Assembly: GCF_024704725.1 (NCBI RefSeq)
Contig: NZ_JALIQS010000002.1
Coordinates: forward strand, 806,001 to 870,000
From: Shinella sp. CPCC 101442
Lineage (GTDB): Bacteria; Pseudomonadota; Alphaproteobacteria; Rhizobiales; Rhizobiaceae
DNA length: 64,000 bases
Direction of reading: 5' to 3'
Below are positions 61,404 to 64,000 of this stretch, in pieces. The position numbers were made by a program, and so were the translations under genes. Under the pieces are notes generated by a model that worked only from the letters and a program-made list of their open reading frames with translations, did no database searches and was not told the DNA's origin. Every line of letters starts with the position of its first letter. Positions within the stretch are counted from its first letter, which is position 1.

Positions 61404-63143
61404 CTACGCGACGGATCTCTCCAGCTTCCCGGCGGCATAGCGCCGATAAATGGCTTCAATCATGTCAGGGCTGACCGGCTTGGTGATGTAGTCGTCCATG
61501 CCGGCATCCATGCAGTTCTGCATGTCGACATTGAGCGCCTGGGCCGTGACGGCGACGATGGGCGTATGAGTTCCGGTCAGCTCCTCCGCCCGCCGGATTT
61601 CCTTCGCCGCATCGATGCCGTTCATCACGGGCATGGAGATGTCCATCAGCACGAGACGCGGCTGATGTTTGCGCCAGAGCATGACCGCTTCCTCGCCGTT
61701 TTCGGCGATGCGGTGCGAGATGCCGAGACCTTCGAGGATCTGCGAGAAGACGAACTGGTTGATCTGGTTGTCCTCCGCCACCAGCACCTCCACGTCCCCG
61801 ACGGCGGCGGGCAGCATGGCGGTGATGTCGGTCGCGATGTACCAGTCGTCGGAGAAGGAGACGGGCGTGAGGATATCGCCGAGCGGTGAATCGTTTTCCG
61901 AGAGCAGCTCGTGTTCCTCGACGAGCACGCGCATGAAATCCGGGCCGATGCCATCGGGCGTGATCCGCCGCGTGGCGATGCCATGGCCACGGCCGAGCAT
62001 CGCCTCGTGATCGGGCATGTTGTCATCCAGGATGATGAGATCGATCGTAAGCCCCTGGCGTTCGGCGAGCGTCAGGAAGCCGTCGAACTCGTTGCGGCTG
62101 CGCACCGCGCAGCAGTCGCCGCCGCGCGCCTTGAACTCGCCGACGAGGATCTCCTCGATGCGCGTGTTGGGGGTGGCGACCAGCACGCGCTTGCCGGGAA
62201 CGGCGCGCAGGTCTTCCGCGCCGAGCTGTTCCAGGAGAAGCCGGCGTTCGGCGTCACGCACCGGATCGAAGCAGTTCTGCCCCTCGACGAAGCCGCCCGG
62301 CACGCGCAGCAACGTGTCGCCCTCGTCCGACACCGGTGTCGTGCGCGCAACAAGCGCCGTCACGTCGTCCATGACCGTGACGACGACATGATGGCCCGGC
62401 GCGCCGATTCGGTGTTTGCGGGTGATGACATAGAGGTCCGAGCCGTCGGCGCGTATGACATGCTCGGGCAGCACGAACGGCTCGCCGGTTTCCAGAACCA
62501 TGCGGTCGCTACGCTCGATGCGCTCGGCATTTTCCGCGTCTGCAAGGTCCCAGACCGTGCGGCCGAGAATGCCGTCGGGCGTCGCGTTATAGATGGCGCA
62601 GAAGGCCTTGTTGGCGGCGATATAGGCGAGGTTGCGGTCCTTGACGATCACCGGCGAGGGCACCGTCTGAAGGATTTCCTCGGTCAGCGCGATGCGATCG
62701 AGGTCTGAGCGCCATTGCTCTTCCTGCTTCTTCTGCTCGGAAATATCGACCAGCGTGGTGACGTTGTAGCCGTTCGGCAGGCGGCGCTTGCGGAAATGCA
62801 GCCAGCGGTCGCGGCTCAGGCGTTCGACGGCATCGTATTGTTCGCGCCAGTGCACGGAAATCTGCGCGGAGACCCATTCCTCGCGGTTGACGACCTTGTG
62901 GCGCTGTTCGGGCAGAATGCCGTAGCGCACGCCGGTGTCGAAGATCGCGCCGAGCACGTCGCGCAGGCGTGTGCCGGGTTTGAGCGTATCGGCGGGAATG
63001 GGAAAATAGCGCAGGACTTGGCGACTGGCGAAGACGAGGCAATCGTTCTTGTCGTAGACGATCACGGCGGCGGCGAGGATATCGCACGCAGCCTCGAACA
63101 TTCCCAACCGGATGCTCGCGTCAAGCGACGCTACATCATTCAT
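61404..63143 (-). CDS. PAS-PAS-receiver protein without a kinase domain
   Basis: A 579-residue signalling protein. Two PAS-like domains (about 15-135 with VIVYDKNDCLVFASRQVLRYFPIP and HFRKRRLPNGYNVTTLVDISEQKKQEEQ; 150-265 with PVIVKDRNLAYIAANKAFCAIYN and VWDLADAENAERI) are followed by a degenerate receiver-like domain (about 310-430, RVLVATPNTRIEEIL ... LIILDDNMPD) and a canonical receiver (451-579): AEDN, D501 in LMDISMPVMNG, T and K555 (TKPVS). The layout copies a hybrid histidine kinase, but no HisKA/HATPase is present. ATG at 63143. Confidence 0.88.
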   Translation of the reverse strand: MNDVASLDASIRLGMFEAACDILAAAVIVYDKNDCLVFASRQVLRYFPIPADTLKPGTRLRDVLGAIFDTGVRYGILPEQRHKVVNREEWVSAQISVHWREQYDAVERLSRDRWLHFRKRRLPNGYNVTTLVDISEQKKQEEQWRSDLDRIALTEEILQTVPSPVIVKDRNLAYIAANKAFCAIYNATPDGILGRTVWDLADAENAERIERSDRMVLETGEPFVLPEHVIRADGSDLYVITRKHRIGAPGHHVVVTVMDDVTALVARTTPVSDEGDTLLRVPGGFVEGQNCFDPVRDAERRLLLEQLGAEDLRAVPGKRVLVATPNTRIEEILVGEFKARGGDCCAVRSRNEFDGFLTLAERQGLTIDLIILDDNMPDHEAMLGRGHGIATRRITPDGIGPDFMRVLVEEHELLSENDSPLGDILTPVSFSDDWYIATDITAMLPAAVGDVEVLVAEDNQINQFVFSQILEGLGISHRIAENGEEAVMLWRKHQPRLVLMDISMPVMNGIDAAKEIRRAEELTGTHTPIVAVTAQALNVDMQNCMDAGMDDYITKPVSPDMIEAIYRRYAAGKLERSVA

Positions 63144-63307
63144 TGTGGCAGTCCTCGCCTGTCTGGCATTCCGATGAACATGCTGAACGGCGCGCAAACG
63201 CCTTGGGACATCGGGAATGACAGCGGCCAGCGACGCTGCAATCGTCCACCGGAAAACCCGGCTGGCTTGCGGTCATACAAGCGCAGGAGCACGTTCGCAG
63301 CATTTTA

Positions 63308-63322
63308 TTAAAGCCTGATTAA
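63308..63322. promoter_or_regulatory. candidate CtrA-binding site
   Basis: TTAA-AGCCTGA-TTAA, an exact match to the CtrA consensus TTAA-N7-TTAA, in the 265-base gap between the divergent PAS-receiver gene and mutL. From base composition about 0.1 such match is expected in 64 kb by chance (my rough estimate). Confidence 0.5.
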
Positions 63323-63408
63323 ACGATTTCATGCCGCCGTCATGAAGGAACCGGGATAAGCGGCGGAAGCCACTGGCGGGACGGCGGCGAATCCGCGAAA
63401 ATGGCGGC

Positions 63409-64000
<592 letters not shown>

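Overview
The window is a 64-kb stretch of ordinary chromosome from an alphaproteobacterium of the Rhizobiaceae, close to Ensifer/Sinorhizobium, Shinella or Rhizobium. Evidence: high G+C; rhizobial families such as BA14K, DUF1217 and MipA; a split F0 ATP synthase operon with b and b' subunits; glycyl-tRNA synthetase as separate alpha and beta genes; and a gene order atpI-B-E-F'-F / sleB / kup / corA / mrp / luxR-luxR / iclR-dgo that I recall from Sinorhizobium meliloti (memory, not a search). I saw no rRNA or tRNA gene, IS element, prophage or CRISPR array.

Layout. 1-2.6 kb: fatty-acid beta-oxidation pair. 2.7-4.5 kb: BA14K and GH25 envelope proteins. 4.6-7.2 kb: gbcAB-type oxygenolytic betaine demethylase behind a clear cobalamin riboswitch. 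7.5-16.9 kb: a hypothetical, a degenerate GGDEF protein, tsaC, an FAD 2-hydroxyacid dehydrogenase, a DUF1217 repeat protein and cfa. 17-31.4 kb: ubiA, mipA, purD, glyS, DUF2207/LemA, glyQ, an epimerase-like protein, an S49 peptidase and a TrmN6-like methyltransferase. 31.5-40.9 kb: ispB, a TPR protein, ispE, moaB, an RTX protein, a GT2-like protein, a radical SAM protein with a candidate SOS box, and rnhB. 41-43.8 kb: F0 operon. 44-49.8 kb: SleB hydrolase, Kup, CorA, Mrp. 49.9-51.5 kb: two tandem orphan LuxR regulators. 51.7-55.9 kb: IclR-controlled De Ley-Doudoroff galactose genes. 56-59.4 kb: PRC-barrel protein, MttB-family methyltransferase and LysR regulator. 59.4-63.1 kb: c-di-GMP and PAS/receiver signalling proteins. 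63.4 kb to the edge: start of mutL.

The most interesting signals are regulatory. (1) A complete class I cobalamin riboswitch sits in the leader of gbcA, and the same window carries an MttB-family (usually corrinoid-dependent) methyltransferase. This suggests B12 status may choose between oxygenolytic and corrinoid routes of quaternary-amine demethylation. (2) Two GGAAC-N16-CGTT promoters of the EcfG general stress type sit directly before a 79-residue protein and a PRC-barrel protein. (3) A GTTC-N7-GTTC LexA-type box overlaps the promoter of a photolyase-like radical SAM gene. (4) A palindromic repeat occurs at two convergent gene junctions. (5) A CATTAACC/GGTTAATG inverted repeat lies upstream of two unrelated genes. 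Several proteins also lack key residues of their families (Mrp without CxxC, an SDR with His for the catalytic Tyr, a GGDEF protein without GGDEF).
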